This document shows positions 35,583 through 44,180 of a stretch of 64,000 nt of DNA, piece after piece (within the stretch, counting starts at the first letter, position 1; every line of letters begins with the position of its first letter). The stretch covers positions 1,550,001 to 1,614,000 of the forward strand of contig NZ_CP027665.1 in NCBI RefSeq assembly GCF_003008555.2. The letters are read 5' to 3'. Source of the DNA: Pukyongiella litopenaei. Lineage in GTDB: Bacteria; Pseudomonadota; Alphaproteobacteria; Rhodobacterales; Rhodobacteraceae. Made by a program: the position numbers and the translations under genes. A model generated the notes under the pieces. That model saw nothing but the letters and a program-made list of their open reading frames with translations. It ran no database searches and was not told the origin of the DNA.

Positions 35583-35616
35583 GGCCGGTCCCGCCAACTG
35601 TGCAATGGGACCGGCC
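35583..35616 (-). other. Intercistronic hairpin between phnY and the phosphate transporter gene
   Basis: GGCCGGTCCC at 35583-35592 is perfectly complementary to GGGACCGGCC at 35607-35616, with a 14-nt loop. There is no T run after it on the minus strand, so it is more likely an mRNA end-protecting or partial-termination element than a strong terminator. Confidence 0.5.
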
Positions 35617-35624
35617 GCGCCGCG

Positions 35625-37076
35625 TCACTCAGGCCAGGGCAGGGAATAGGTCTTGACGTTGGTAAAGAACCTCATCGCCTCGAGCACGCCTTCCTTGACG
35701 GCGTTGCCGCTGTCCTTGATACCGCCGAAGGGAGACATTTCAATGCGATAGCCGGGTTGCTCCCAGATGTTGCAGGTCCCCACGTCGAGCCCGTTGACAT
35801 AGGCGATGGCGCGGTTCAGGTCGTTGGTGCACACCCCCGAGGACAGGCCGAACGGCGTGCCGTTCGAGATCTCCATCACCGCCGCGTCGTCATCGGGCAC
35901 GCGCAGGATGGGCACGATCGGGCCAAAGGTCTCCTCCATCACCAGTTCGCAGTCATGGGGGACGTGATCGACCACGATGGGCGGCAGCAGCGCGCCCTTG
36001 CGGCCGGGATCATACAGCACCTTCGCACCCTGTTTCTCGGCATCATACACCCGGCGTTCGAAGGTTTCCGCCGCCTGTTCACTGATCACGCAGCCCAGCT
36101 GGGTTTCCGGGTCCTGCGGATTGCCGAACCGGATCGCCCGCGCCTTTTCCAGCACCAGCGGCACGAAGGCGTCGGCCACGCTGTCCTGCACCAGGATCCG
36201 CTTGACCGCGGTGCAGCGCTGGCCGGAATTGCCGGTCGCACCCGCCACCGCGATGGTGGCGGCCTTGTCCAGATCGGCATCCGACAGGTCGTTCAGGACG
36301 ATCAGCGGGTCGTTGCCACCCAGTTCCAGCGCGGTGCGCCTGTATCCGGCCTTGCCCGCGATCAGCTTGCCCACCGGCACACCGCCGGTAAAGGTGATGA
36401 TGTCGATATTGTCGTTGGTGACCATCTCGTCACCGATATCCCGCGGCCAGCCGGTGACGATCTGGAACATCTCATGCGGCAGGCCGGCCTCGTAGAGGAT
36501 ATCGGCCAGCGCGATCGCGGTCAGCGGCGTCAGTTCGGTGGGCTTGCAGACCACGCAATTGTTGGTGGCAATCGCCGGCGCGATCTTGTGGCTGACCATG
36601 TTCAGCGGGTGGTTGAACGGCGTGATCGCCGAAATCGCCCGCACCGGTTCGCGTTTGGTATAGATCTTGCGGGCCTTGCCCTGCGGGGTCAGGTCGCAGG
36701 AGAAGATCTGCCCGTCATCGAGGATCGCCATCTGCCCGGCCAGCGTGAACACGTCATAGGCCCGCCCGGTTTCATAGAGCGCGTGCTGGTGGCAGATGCC
36801 CAGTTCCAGCACCAGCCATTTCGCCAGCCAGTCGCGTTTCTCGCGGATCAGCTCGCCCGCGCGGAACAGGATCTGCTGGCGTTCATAGCGGGTCAGTGCC
36901 GGCTTGTAGGCCGCCGCGATGTCAAAGGCGCGGGCGGCGTGTTCGGCCCGGCCCGCCGGCACGGTGCCGACCACCTCGTCGGTATAGGGATAGCGCACCT
37001 CGATCACCTCGTCGGTGAACACGACCTCGCCGCCGATGCGCATGCCCTCGTTGCGGATTTCGATGCTGTCTTTCAT
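35625..37076 (-). CDS. phnY: Phosphonoacetaldehyde dehydrogenase
   Basis: A 483-residue aldehyde dehydrogenase with catalytic Cys288 in [11 protein letters not shown] and general-base Glu251 in [10 protein letters not shown], matching in position the characterised S. meliloti PhnY (485 residues). It oxidises phosphonoacetaldehyde to phosphonoacetate with NAD. The assignment rests on the neighbouring phosphonoacetate hydrolase gene 43 bases upstream on the same strand. The ATG at 37074-37076 has AGGAACCAGAC before it; an ATG 14 codons upstream would add an atypical tail. The preceding transaminase phnW is not in the window. Confidence 0.92.
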   Translation of the reverse strand: MKDSIEIRNEGMRIGGEVVFTDEVIEVRYPYTDEVVGTVPAGRAEHAARAFDIAAAYKPALTRYERQQILFRAGELIREKRDWLAKWLVLELGICHQHALYETGRAYDVFTLAGQMAILDDGQIFSCDLTPQGKARKIYTKREPVRAISAITPFNHPLNMVSHKIAPAIATNNCVVCKPTELTPLTAIALADILYEAGLPHEMFQIVTGWPRDIGDEMVTNDNIDIITFTGGVPVGKLIAGKAGYRRTALELGGNDPLIVLNDLSDADLDKAATIAVAGATGNSGQRCTAVKRILVQDSVADAFVPLVLEKARAIRFGNPQDPETQLGCVISEQAAETFERRVYDAEKQGAKVLYDPGRKGALLPPIVVDHVPHDCELVMEETFGPIVPILRVPDDDAAVMEISNGTPFGLSSGVCTNDLNRAIAYVNGLDVGTCNIWEQPGYRIEMSPFGGIKDSGNAVKEGVLEAMRFFTNVKTYSLPWPE

Positions 37077-37119
37077 GTCTGGTTCCTGGTCCTGGGAAGG
37101 CGCCGTGCCGGTTTCCATG

Positions 37120-38364
37120 TTACAGCGCTGCCGCCGTGGTGGCGTAGAAAAGGGCGTCGAAGTTGCGCAGCTGCGGCGCCCGCGGCAGGTCGATCACCCG
37201 GTTGCAGATGAACGGCACCTCCTGTTCGGTCAGCCCGCCATGGCTGCGCAGCGGTTCCCCCAGCGCGGCCAGGTCATGGCGGTGTTCCGACGTGCCGATG
37301 GTCATGTTCTCGCCCGACACCATCACGATATCGCCGATCCGGTCGGCGGGCAGTTCGAACCGGGTCACCGCCTCGTCGCGGGTCAACACGTCGATGATGC
37401 CCGGTGTCGCCGCCAGCCTGGCCGCCACGTCGGCGACATCCGCCCCGTCGGGCAGATAGGCCGTGGCAAAGCTGCCCAGCGCACCGTGATGCACCACATA
37501 GGGGTCGGTGATCGGCAGGATCACCCGCGCCGCGCCCCTGCCCAGCCAGTCATCCATCAGGTCCTGCGCATAGACCACCGCCGGGCTGCCATCGGCCCGG
37601 TGCTTGGGCTTCATCCCGTGATCGGCGGTCACCACGATCGCCGCCCCCATCGCGTCGAGCTGCGCCAGGTAGGTGTCGAACATCCGGTAGAACTCCTTGG
37701 CCTCGTCCTCCTCGGGCGCGAATTTGTGCTGCACATAGTCGGTGGTGGTCAGGTACATCACGTCGGGGTACCAGTCCTTCAGCAGCCTGACCCCGGCGGC
37801 AAAGACAAATTCCGAAAGGTCCGCCGAATAGACCTCGGGTTGTGCCATGCCCAGCCATGCAGCGGCGTTGTCCTGCCCGTGTTCGGCCGCGGTCGAACCG
37901 GCCGATTTCTCGGCCGAGAAACATTTTGCCCGGTCGTCGTCAAAGGCCAGCCCGGCCCCCAGCAGCGCGCGCAGCTTGTCCTTTGCGGTGACGATCGCGA
38001 CCCTGGCCCCGGCATCGTAGAACTGCTTGAACACGGTCGGCGCCCGCAGGAACCGCACGTCGTTCATCATCACCTCTTCGCCGGTTTCCGGATCATAGAG
38101 GAAGTTGCCGCAGATTCCGTGCACCGCCGGCGGCCGCCCGGTGGCGATCGACAGGTTGTTGGGGTTGGTAAAGGACGGGATCACCGAATGCGCCAGCCGG
38201 TCCGTGCCCGTTTCGCGCATCCGCTTCAGCGTCGGCATCAGGCCCGCGGCAACCGCAACGTCCAGATAGGCCGGTTCGCATCCGTCCAGGCAGATCGCGA
38301 TCGCCGGCACCTTTGGCACCGGGTAGATCCGTTCGTTGGCCAGGATCGGGGTCTGGATGGTCAT
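37120..38364 (-). CDS. phnA: Phosphonoacetate hydrolase
   Basis: A 414-residue alkaline-phosphatase-superfamily enzyme: metal ligand Asp27 in [13 protein letters not shown], nucleophile Thr66 in [15 protein letters not shown], then [30 protein letters not shown] and a late ligand histidine in [12 protein letters not shown]. Together with the adjacent phnY this identifies PhnA, which splits phosphonoacetate into acetate and inorganic phosphate. It is unrelated to the E. coli gene also called phnA. The ATG at 38362-38364 follows GAGGAAGAGCGAGAC. It is the first gene of phnA-phnY-nptA. Confidence 0.94.
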   Translation of the reverse strand: MTIQTPILANERIYPVPKVPAIAICLDGCEPAYLDVAVAAGLMPTLKRMRETGTDRLAHSVIPSFTNPNNLSIATGRPPAVHGICGNFLYDPETGEEVMMNDVRFLRAPTVFKQFYDAGARVAIVTAKDKLRALLGAGLAFDDDRAKCFSAEKSAGSTAAEHGQDNAAAWLGMAQPEVYSADLSEFVFAAGVRLLKDWYPDVMYLTTTDYVQHKFAPEEDEAKEFYRMFDTYLAQLDAMGAAIVVTADHGMKPKHRADGSPAVVYAQDLMDDWLGRGAARVILPITDPYVVHHGALGSFATAYLPDGADVADVAARLAATPGIIDVLTRDEAVTRFELPADRIGDIVMVSGENMTIGTSEHRHDLAALGEPLRSHGGLTEQEVPFICNRVIDLPRAPQLRNFDALFYATTAAAL

Positions 38365-38681
38365 GTCTCGCTCTTCCTCTTTTCGTGACCGGCGCCGCCG
38401 GGGCCCGCGCAGACCACCTGCCGCGGGTGAACCATCCCCAGACGGCCGCGCCTTCACCGGGTGCCGGTCCGGTTGTTGTTGTCGACGATTGCAACAGGAG
38501 CGTGACCCGTCCGGTGCCGCCATGCGCGCCGCCCCCGCAGCCTCGTCAGGCATGCAGGATGCAGCGCGCGGCGCCATTTAACAAGTTGGATGAACCTATA
38601 TGATTCATAAGCCGGGCCTATGACGCAACCGCGACCACGACCGGGCCGCCTGTGCCGCCCGGGCCGTCACCCCGGCCCGGC
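38365..38681. other. Intergenic region of 317 bases upstream of phnA
   Basis: It contains no credible reading frame. Most of it is GC-rich, with one short A/T-rich island at about 38580-38612. Inside the island ATGAA at 38591-38595 and TTCAT at 38605-38609 form an inverted repeat with nine bases between the arms, a candidate regulator site for the phosphonate operon. I see no Pho-box-like direct repeats. Confidence 0.4.
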
Positions 38682-39329
38682 CTATTGCTGCCCCGCGCCG
38701 TAGCCCTTGAACAGCTCCAGCACCCGGTCCATTTCGGCGTCGTCCAGGATCACCGGTTCACCGGACTGGCGGGCAATGAAATACTGCCGGCACAGGGTTT
38801 CCACCTCGACCGCCAGCGCCAGCGCCCGGTCGAGCGTCGAGCCGAAGCAGATCATCCCGTGATTGGCCAGCAGGCAGGCGCGGCGGCCCTCCAGCGCCCG
38901 CAACATGTTGTCCGACAGCTCCGCCGTTCCGAACGTGGCATAATCGGCGCAGCGCAGCGAATTGCCGCCCGCCGCCGCCACCATGTAGTGAAACGCCGGA
39001 ATGTCGACGCGCAGGCAGGACAACGCGGTGGCATGGGTGGAATGGGTATGCACCACCGCGCCGGCCCGGGGGTTGGCGCGCAGGATGTCACGGTGCATCC
39101 GCCATTCCGACGACGGCCTGATCCCGCCCTCGAAGCCGCCGTCCATGTCCATGGCCACCACATGCTGCGGCTGCATCGCATCATAGTCGACGCCCGAGGC
39201 CGAGATCAGGAACCCGTCGCCATCGCGGCGGCTGATATTGCCCGAAATGCCCTGGTTGATGCCCAGCGCGTTCATCCTGCGGCAGGCGGCAATCACCTCT
39301 GCCCGCGCGTCTTCGGTGCCTTGCGTCAT
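38682..39329 (-). CDS. Class II aldolase/adducin-family protein
   Basis: A 215-residue aldolase of the FucA/AraD fold: MNALGINQGISGNISRRDGDGFLISASGVDY, zinc ligands HTHSTHATALS, LLANHGMICFGSTLDRALALAVEVE. These cleave sugar phosphates such as L-fuculose-1-phosphate or sugar acids. It is the last gene of the dehydratase-SDR-FAH-aldolase operon, so it may cleave the 2-keto-3-deoxy acid or a phosphorylated sugar made by the nearby FGGY kinase. The ATG at 39327-39329 with GGGGAGAGCCAC before it is preferred to an ATG nine codons upstream. Confidence 0.85.
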   Translation of the reverse strand: MTQGTEDARAEVIAACRRMNALGINQGISGNISRRDGDGFLISASGVDYDAMQPQHVVAMDMDGGFEGGIRPSSEWRMHRDILRANPRAGAVVHTHSTHATALSCLRVDIPAFHYMVAAAGGNSLRCADYATFGTAELSDNMLRALEGRRACLLANHGMICFGSTLDRALALAVEVETLCRQYFIARQSGEPVILDDAEMDRVLELFKGYGAGQQ

Positions 39330-39348
39330 GTGGCTCTCCCCGGTCCGA

Positions 39349-40197
39349 TCAGCCATCCCAGGCGCGGGTGAGCTGGCGCTGTTCGCCCAGCCCCTCGATG
39401 CCCAGCCGCATTTCCTGCCCCGGCCTCAGATAGACCTGCGGCGACTGCCCCATGCCGACGCCGGGCGGGGTGCCGGTGGAAATCACGTCACCCGGTTGCA
39501 GCGACATGAATTGCGACAGGTAGGACACCAGGTGCCGCACGCCATAGACCATGGTGGCGGTCGACCCGTCCTGATAGCGATGCCCGTCCACATCGAGCCA
39601 CATTTTCAGGTTCTGCGGCTCCGGCACCTCGTCGCGGGTGACCAGCCACGGCCCCATCGGCGCGAAGGTGTCGGCGGATTTTCCCTTGACCCACTGGCCC
39701 GCCCGTTCGATCTGGAACGCCCGCTCGGACACATCGTTGACCACGCAGTAACCGGCCACATGGTCCATCGCGTCCGCTTCGTCCACATAGGATGCGGGCT
39801 TGCCGATCACCACGCCCAGCTCGACCTCCCAGTCGGTTTTTTCGGACCCGCGCGGGATGATGACATCGTCGTTCGGACCGCAGATGGCGCTGGTGGCCTT
39901 GAAGAAGATCACCGGTTCGGGCGGCACCTCCATGCCGGCTTCGGCGGCGTGGTCGGCATAGTTGAGCCCGATGGCGATGATCTTGCCCACGCCGGCCACG
40001 CAGGGCCCCAGCCGCGGGTCGCCATCGACCACCGGCAGGCTGTCCGCGTCCAGCGCCCGCAGCATGTCCTGCCCGGCGCCGGTCAGCACCTCGCCGCCGA
40101 TATCCGCCACATGGGCCGACAGGTCGCGAATGGTGCCGTCGTCGTGCCGCAGCCCCGGTTTCTCGGACCCGGCGGGCCCGTAGCGCAACAGTTTCAT
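39349..40197 (-). CDS. Fumarylacetoacetate-hydrolase-family protein, probable 2,4-diketo-3-deoxy-L-fuconate hydrolase
   Basis: A 282-residue FAH-family enzyme: KIIAIGLNYADHAAEAG, FFKATSAICGPNDDVIIP, TDWEVELGVVIGKPA with acidic metal ligands, and DVISTGTPPGVGMGQSPQVYLRPG. FAH enzymes hydrolyse carbon-carbon bonds in diketo acids. With an SDR and a sugar-acid dehydratase immediately upstream, the probable substrate is 2,4-diketo-3-deoxy-L-fuconate, yielding pyruvate and lactate. The substrate is inferred from context. It lies 13 bases after the SDR stop. Confidence 0.82.
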   Translation of the reverse strand: MKLLRYGPAGSEKPGLRHDDGTIRDLSAHVADIGGEVLTGAGQDMLRALDADSLPVVDGDPRLGPCVAGVGKIIAIGLNYADHAAEAGMEVPPEPVIFFKATSAICGPNDDVIIPRGSEKTDWEVELGVVIGKPASYVDEADAMDHVAGYCVVNDVSERAFQIERAGQWVKGKSADTFAPMGPWLVTRDEVPEPQNLKMWLDVDGHRYQDGSTATMVYGVRHLVSYLSQFMSLQPGDVISTGTPPGVGMGQSPQVYLRPGQEMRLGIEGLGEQRQLTRAWDG

Positions 40198-40210
40198 GGT
40201 CGAGTTCCTT

Positions 40211-40945
40211 TCAGGTGTTGGTCCAGCCGCCATCGATGGTGATGGCCTGCCCGGTGACGAACGCGGCGTCGTCCGACGCGAGATAGACCGCCAGCGCGGC
40301 GATTTCCTCGGGCGTGCCGATCCGCCCCATCGGCTGGCGGGCGACGAAAGCCGCCCGTGCGGTGTCGTAATCGCCCATCGCCTTCATGCGTTCCTGCAGC
40401 GACGGGCTTTCGACCGTGGCGGGACAGATCGCGTTGCAGCGGATACCGCCGGTGATGTAGTCGGCGGCAACCGATTTGGTCATCCCGATCACGGCGGCCT
40501 TGGTGCCGCCATAGACGAAGCGGTTGGGCGCGGCGATGATCGAGGAGACCGCCGACGCCATGTTGATGATCGACCCGCCTCCGGCCGCCAGCATTGCCGG
40601 CAGGAAGGCGCGAGTCATGCGGTAGACGCCCCAGACGTTCAGTTCCATCGAAAATCCGAACGCCGCCTCGTCGCAATCGAGGATGGTGCCGTGATGCACG
40701 AAGCCCGCGCAGTTGAACAGGATGTCCACCACGCCCGCCGCATCGGCCGCCGCCTGCACCGCGGCCGCGTCGGTCACGTCGAGCCGTGCCGTGTCCACGC
40801 CGTCGGCGGCCAGCGGCGCCAGCGCGTCGCCATCGATGTCGGTTGCGATCACCCTGGCCCCCTCGGCGGCAAAGGCCCGCGCCGTGGCCTGTCCGATTCC
40901 GGCGCCCGCGGCGGTCACGAACGCCGTCTTTCCCTTCAGCCTCAC
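40211..40945 (-). CDS. SDR oxidoreductase, probable 2-keto-3-deoxy-L-fuconate dehydrogenase
   Basis: A 244-residue classical short-chain dehydrogenase: cofactor motif TAAGAGIGQATARAFAAEGA, NCAG, serine in NMASAVSS and catalytic YGGTK. It resembles the BDH2/DHRS6-type group that includes 2-keto-3-deoxy-L-fuconate dehydrogenase, and lies between the dehydratase and the diketo-acid hydrolase. The start is the GTG at 40943-40945. GGGAGG lies seven bases upstream, but that ribosome site belongs to a tandem 17-base repeat filling the gap from the dehydratase gene. The true start overlaps the TGA of the last mini-ORF in that repeat. Confidence 0.88.
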   Translation of the reverse strand: MRLKGKTAFVTAAGAGIGQATARAFAAEGARVIATDIDGDALAPLAADGVDTARLDVTDAAAVQAAADAAGVVDILFNCAGFVHHGTILDCDEAAFGFSMELNVWGVYRMTRAFLPAMLAAGGGSIINMASAVSSIIAAPNRFVYGGTKAAVIGMTKSVAADYITGGIRCNAICPATVESPSLQERMKAMGDYDTARAAFVARQPMGRIGTPEEIAALAVYLASDDAAFVTGQAITIDGGWTNT

Positions 40946-40997
40946 CTGCCTGCCTCCCTCACCAGCCTGCCTCCCTCACCGGCCTGTCTCCGTCACA
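40942..40997 (-). repeat. Tandem 17-nt repeat forming a relay of three six-codon mini-ORFs
   Basis: On the minus strand the unit GTGAGGGAGGCAGGCTG is present in three tandem copies (one diverged), period 17. GTG codons at 40996, 40979 and 40962 each open a frame of six codons (MTETGR, MREAGW, MREAGR) and each TGA overlaps the next GTG as GTGA, the last overlapping the SDR start at 40945. The uxaA-type stop itself overlaps the first GTG. Copies two and three carry GGGAGG seven bases before the following GTG. Confidence 0.85.
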
Positions 40998-42519
40998 TGA
41001 CCGCGCCCATTTGCCAGGGCACGAACTCGGCCCCGCCGAAGCCCAGGTCCTCGCTCTTCGTACGCCTGCCCGAAGCCACGTCCAGGAACATCTCGAATAT
41101 CTCCGCTCCCTTGTCGGAAATCGAGACCCCATCCGAAACAATATCGCCGCAATTGATATCCATGTCTTCCTCCATGCGGGCAAACATCTCGGAATTGGTG
41201 GCCAGCTTGATGCAGGGCGTGGGCATGTAGCCCGACACCGACCCGCGCCCGGTGGTGAACGCGATCAGCGTCGCCCCCGACGCGATCTGGCCGGTGACGG
41301 AACAGGGATCATAGCCGGGGCTGTCCATGAACACGAACCCATGCTTGTCCACCGGCTCGGCAAAGCGGTAGACATCGACCAGCGGCGCGCTGCCCCCCTT
41401 GGCCACCGCGCCCAGCGATTTCTCCAGGATCGTGGTCAGCCCGCCGCGCTTGTTGCCGGGGCTGGGGTTGTTGTCCATCTCGCCGCCGTTGCGGGCGGTG
41501 TAATCCTCCCACCAGCGGATGCGGTCGATCAGCTTGCGGCCCACCGTTTCATTGACCGCGCGGGCGGTCAGCAGGTGTTCGGCGCCGTAGATTTCCGAGG
41601 TCTCGGCAAGGATGGTGGTGCCGCCCTGTTGCACCAGCAGGTCCGAGGCATGGCCCAGCGCCGGGTTGGCGGTGATGCCCGAATAGCCGTCCGAGCCGCC
41701 GCATTGCAGCCCCACCATCAGCTCCGACGCCGGGACCGGTTCGCGCCGTGCCGCATTGGCGGTTTCGGCCATGTCGCGCAGGATCGCCACCCCGGTTTCC
41801 ACCGTGCGCCGCGTGCCGCCCGTGGCCTGGATGGTCATGTAGCGGAAATTGTCGTCCGCGCGCATCCGCCCCTGCCCGATCAGGTCGGGCACCTGCATCA
41901 CCTCGCAGCCCAGCCCGACCAGCAGGATGCCGGCGAAATTCGGATGCCGGGCATAGCCGCGCAGCGTGCGGTAAAGCGTGTCATAGCCTTCGTGCCGGCC
42001 CGACATGCCGCATCCGGTGCCATGCACGATCGGCACCACGCCGTCGATATTGTCCATCTGCGCGAACCAGCCGGTGCGCTCCGCCGCTTCGGCGATGAAC
42101 CGGGCGACGCTGCCGGAACAGTTCACCGATGTCAGCACACCCAGGTAGTTGCGCGTTCCGGCCTTGCCGTCGGCGCGGCGGTAACCATCAAAGACCCGGC
42201 CGGTCCCGGCGGCCGGCAGCGGCCGGCAAGCGCTGGAAAAGGCATAATCCGTGCTGTGGCCGGACATGCCCAGGTTATGCACATGCACATGGGCGCCGGC
42301 GGGGATGGCGTCGGTCGCAACCCCGATCACCTGCCCATAGCGGATGACCCGCTCGCCTGCGGCGATGTCGCGCGCGGCGACCTTGTGGCCCTTGGCAACG
42401 GTCTCGCGCAGCGCCGCCGCCGTTCCCTCCAGCGGCGCACCGGCAGGCAGGTCGGCCAGCGCAACAAGGACGTTGTCGTCATCGTGCAGACGGACGGATC
42501 TGGTCGTGCCCGTGGTCAC
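40993..42519 (-). CDS. UxaA-family sugar-acid dehydratase
   Basis: A 508-residue protein of the altronate/galactarate dehydratase family. An N-terminal SAF domain (VRLHDDDNVLVALADLPAG, AGERVIRYGQVIG) is followed by the large UxaA domain with GYRRADGKAGTRNYLGVLTSVNCS, GTGCGM, GLQCGGSDGYSGITANPALG and GYMPTPCIKLATN. Members dehydrate sugar acids to 2-keto-3-deoxy acids using iron. In fucose-type pathways an enolase-superfamily dehydratase usually does this, so the family here is unusual. The start is GTG 42519 with GGGAAGGAAGCGAT before it; a longer frame to 42570 would run into the regulator's operator. Confidence 0.87.
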   Translation of the reverse strand: MTTGTTRSVRLHDDDNVLVALADLPAGAPLEGTAAALRETVAKGHKVAARDIAAGERVIRYGQVIGVATDAIPAGAHVHVHNLGMSGHSTDYAFSSACRPLPAAGTGRVFDGYRRADGKAGTRNYLGVLTSVNCSGSVARFIAEAAERTGWFAQMDNIDGVVPIVHGTGCGMSGRHEGYDTLYRTLRGYARHPNFAGILLVGLGCEVMQVPDLIGQGRMRADDNFRYMTIQATGGTRRTVETGVAILRDMAETANAARREPVPASELMVGLQCGGSDGYSGITANPALGHASDLLVQQGGTTILAETSEIYGAEHLLTARAVNETVGRKLIDRIRWWEDYTARNGGEMDNNPSPGNKRGGLTTILEKSLGAVAKGGSAPLVDVYRFAEPVDKHGFVFMDSPGYDPCSVTGQIASGATLIAFTTGRGSVSGYMPTPCIKLATNSEMFARMEEDMDINCGDIVSDGVSISDKGAEIFEMFLDVASGRRTKSEDLGFGGAEFVPWQMGAVM

Positions 42520-42550
42520 ATCGCTTCCTTCCCGCAGTCCCGGGCCGGTG

Positions 42551-42578
42551 TTGACAGCCCCGCGCGACAAACTAACAT
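42551..42578 (+). promoter_or_regulatory. Promoter of the GntR-type regulator gene
   Basis: TTGACA at 42551-42556 and TAACAT at 42573-42578 with a 16-base spacer. The expected start of transcription (about 42585) falls on the A of the ATG at 42585, implying a leaderless message. Confidence 0.5.
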
Positions 42579-42583
42579 GTTAG
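42572..42583. promoter_or_regulatory. Palindromic operator CTAACATGTTAG
   Basis: A perfect 12-bp palindrome overlaps the -10 element of the regulator gene and lies in the divergent region before the dehydratase operon. It ends one base before the regulator ATG. This position suits autorepression and control of the minus-strand operon. I found no second copy at 45207-45319. Confidence 0.55.
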
Positions 42584-42584
42584 C

Positions 42585-43346
42585 ATGATACCTGCGAAGG
42601 ACGAGGATGCACAAGAGGCCCCGCGCCCACCCGCGCTGAAACCGCTGGACCTGTTCGAGGGCTCGCTGTCCAACCGGGTCTACCTGTCATTGCGCGATGC
42701 CATCCTGTCGCTGGAGTACCGGCCCGGGGACATCCTGCGCAAGCAGCCGGTCTGCGAACGGCTGAACGTGTCGCGGTCCCCGGTTTCCGAGGCGCTGGGG
42801 CGGCTGGCGGCCGAGGGGCTGGTGGTGATCCTGCCGCAGGCGGGCAGTTTCGTGGCGCGGTTTTCGATCGAGGAGATCCGCGAAAGCGTGTTCCTGCGCG
42901 AGGCGCTGGAACTGGCGGCGGTGGACTATCTCGCGCCCCGCATCACCGATGATCAGCTCGTCGAATTGCGGCGCAACCTGCGGGTGCAGCAGGCGCTGGT
43001 GGAGGATGGCGACATTGCCGGGTTCTACGAAATGGACGCCGAGATGCATGCCCTGCTGCTGTCGTTCACCGGGTTTCGGCGGCTGGCGAAAATGACCGAA
43101 ACCGTGTGGCTTCAGGTCAGCCGTGCACGGCGTCTGATCCTGCCGGAACCGGGGCGGGTGGCCGAAACCCTGCGCGAACACCAGGACATCGTCGCCGCGC
43201 TCGAAGCCCGCGATGCCGATGCCGCGCGGGCCGCGACACGGCTGCACCTGCGCCAGTTGCTGACCTATCTCGAACCGCTCAGCGACAGCCGTCCCGACCT
43301 GTTCGCGCCGACCGATCAGGCGGCAGGTCAGGCATCAAGACGGTAG
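42585..43346 (+). CDS. GntR-family regulator with FCD domain
   Basis: A 253-residue transcription factor. The winged helix (about residues 24-95) reads SLSNRVYLSLRDAILSLEYRPGDIL, LNVSRSPVSEALGRLAAEGLV and LPQAGSFVARF. The FCD effector domain follows, with histidines in MDAEMHALLLSFTG and LREHQDIV. FCD regulators usually repress sugar-acid catabolism and release on binding a pathway acid. It lies between the two halves of the fucose-type gene set and its 3' end overlaps the convergent lactonase gene by 19 bases. The ATG at 42585 has no ribosome site, fitting a leaderless transcript. Confidence 0.9.
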   Translation: MIPAKDEDAQEAPRPPALKPLDLFEGSLSNRVYLSLRDAILSLEYRPGDILRKQPVCERLNVSRSPVSEALGRLAAEGLVVILPQAGSFVARFSIEEIRESVFLREALELAAVDYLAPRITDDQLVELRRNLRVQQALVEDGDIAGFYEMDAEMHALLLSFTGFRRLAKMTETVWLQVSRARRLILPEPGRVAETLREHQDIVAALEARDADAARAATRLHLRQLLTYLEPLSDSRPDLFAPTDQAAGQASRR

Positions 43347-44164
43347 AACCCGGCGGCGGTCCCGCCAAAGACCTGCGCCCGCCCGGCATCGTCGAGACCT
43401 TCCGTCAGGGTTTCGGCGGCGGCCAGCCAGCGGTCATATTCCCCGCGCAGCCGGCAGACCGGCCAGTCCGACCCCCACATCACCCGGTCGGGGCCGAAGG
43501 CGTCCAGCACATGTTCGGCATATGGCCGCAGGACGTCCACGGTCCAGCTCTCGCCCGCCTCAGTGATCAGCCCCGACAGCTTGCAACACGCGGCGGTGTC
43601 CCGCGCCAGCCGGGTCATGCCATCGGCCCAGCGGCGAAAATCGTCCGGGTGGTCGCGGATCTGCGGTTTCATGCAATGGTCGATCACCACGCGCATATCC
43701 GGGTGGCGGGTCAGGATGGTGTGGAAATTCTCCAGGTGCCGGGAAAACCCCAGCGCGTCAAAGCTCAGGTCGAGATCGACCAGCGCGCGATAGGCCCATT
43801 GCACGTCGGCGCGCAGCATCCAGTCGTCATCGGGGATGTCCTGGATCATCGGCCGCACACCGCAAAACCGGGGATGTGCGGCCAGCCGTTCCAGATGGGC
43901 GCGGTCGGCGGGGGCCTCGAAATCGACCCAGCCCACGACCCCGGCGACAAAGGGCGTCGCATCGGCCAGCCCCAGCATGTATTCGGTTTCCGCCACCGTG
44001 GCGGCGGCCTGCACCAGCACCGTGGCGCCGATCCCCGCCGCCGCCAGCTGCGGCGCCAGGTCGCCGGGGCCATAGACCCGCGACAGCGTCGGGTCGTCCT
44101 TGGGCATCCAGTCGTAATCACCCCGCGCGGGCTGCCAGAAATGCTGGTGCGCATCGATCCGCAT
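43328..44164 (-). CDS. Amidohydrolase-2-family lactonase, probable L-fuconolactonase
   Basis: A 278-residue metal-dependent TIM-barrel hydrolase: RIDAHQHFWQPARGDYDWM (HxH), GVRPMIQD, VVIDHCMKPQI and WGSDWPVCRL with the catalytic aspartate. This form, beginning DAHQHFW and ending with GSDWPV, is shared by L-rhamnono- and L-fucono-lactonases. It would open the lactone made by the adjacent aldose dehydrogenase, 16 bases upstream on the same strand. Substrate assignment is by context. Confidence 0.83.
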   Translation of the reverse strand: MRIDAHQHFWQPARGDYDWMPKDDPTLSRVYGPGDLAPQLAAAGIGATVLVQAAATVAETEYMLGLADATPFVAGVVGWVDFEAPADRAHLERLAAHPRFCGVRPMIQDIPDDDWMLRADVQWAYRALVDLDLSFDALGFSRHLENFHTILTRHPDMRVVIDHCMKPQIRDHPDDFRRWADGMTRLARDTAACCKLSGLITEAGESWTVDVLRPYAEHVLDAFGPDRVMWGSDWPVCRLRGEYDRWLAAAETLTEGLDDAGRAQVFGGTAAGFYRLDA

Positions 44165-44180
44165 GTCGTAGCCCTTTCCG

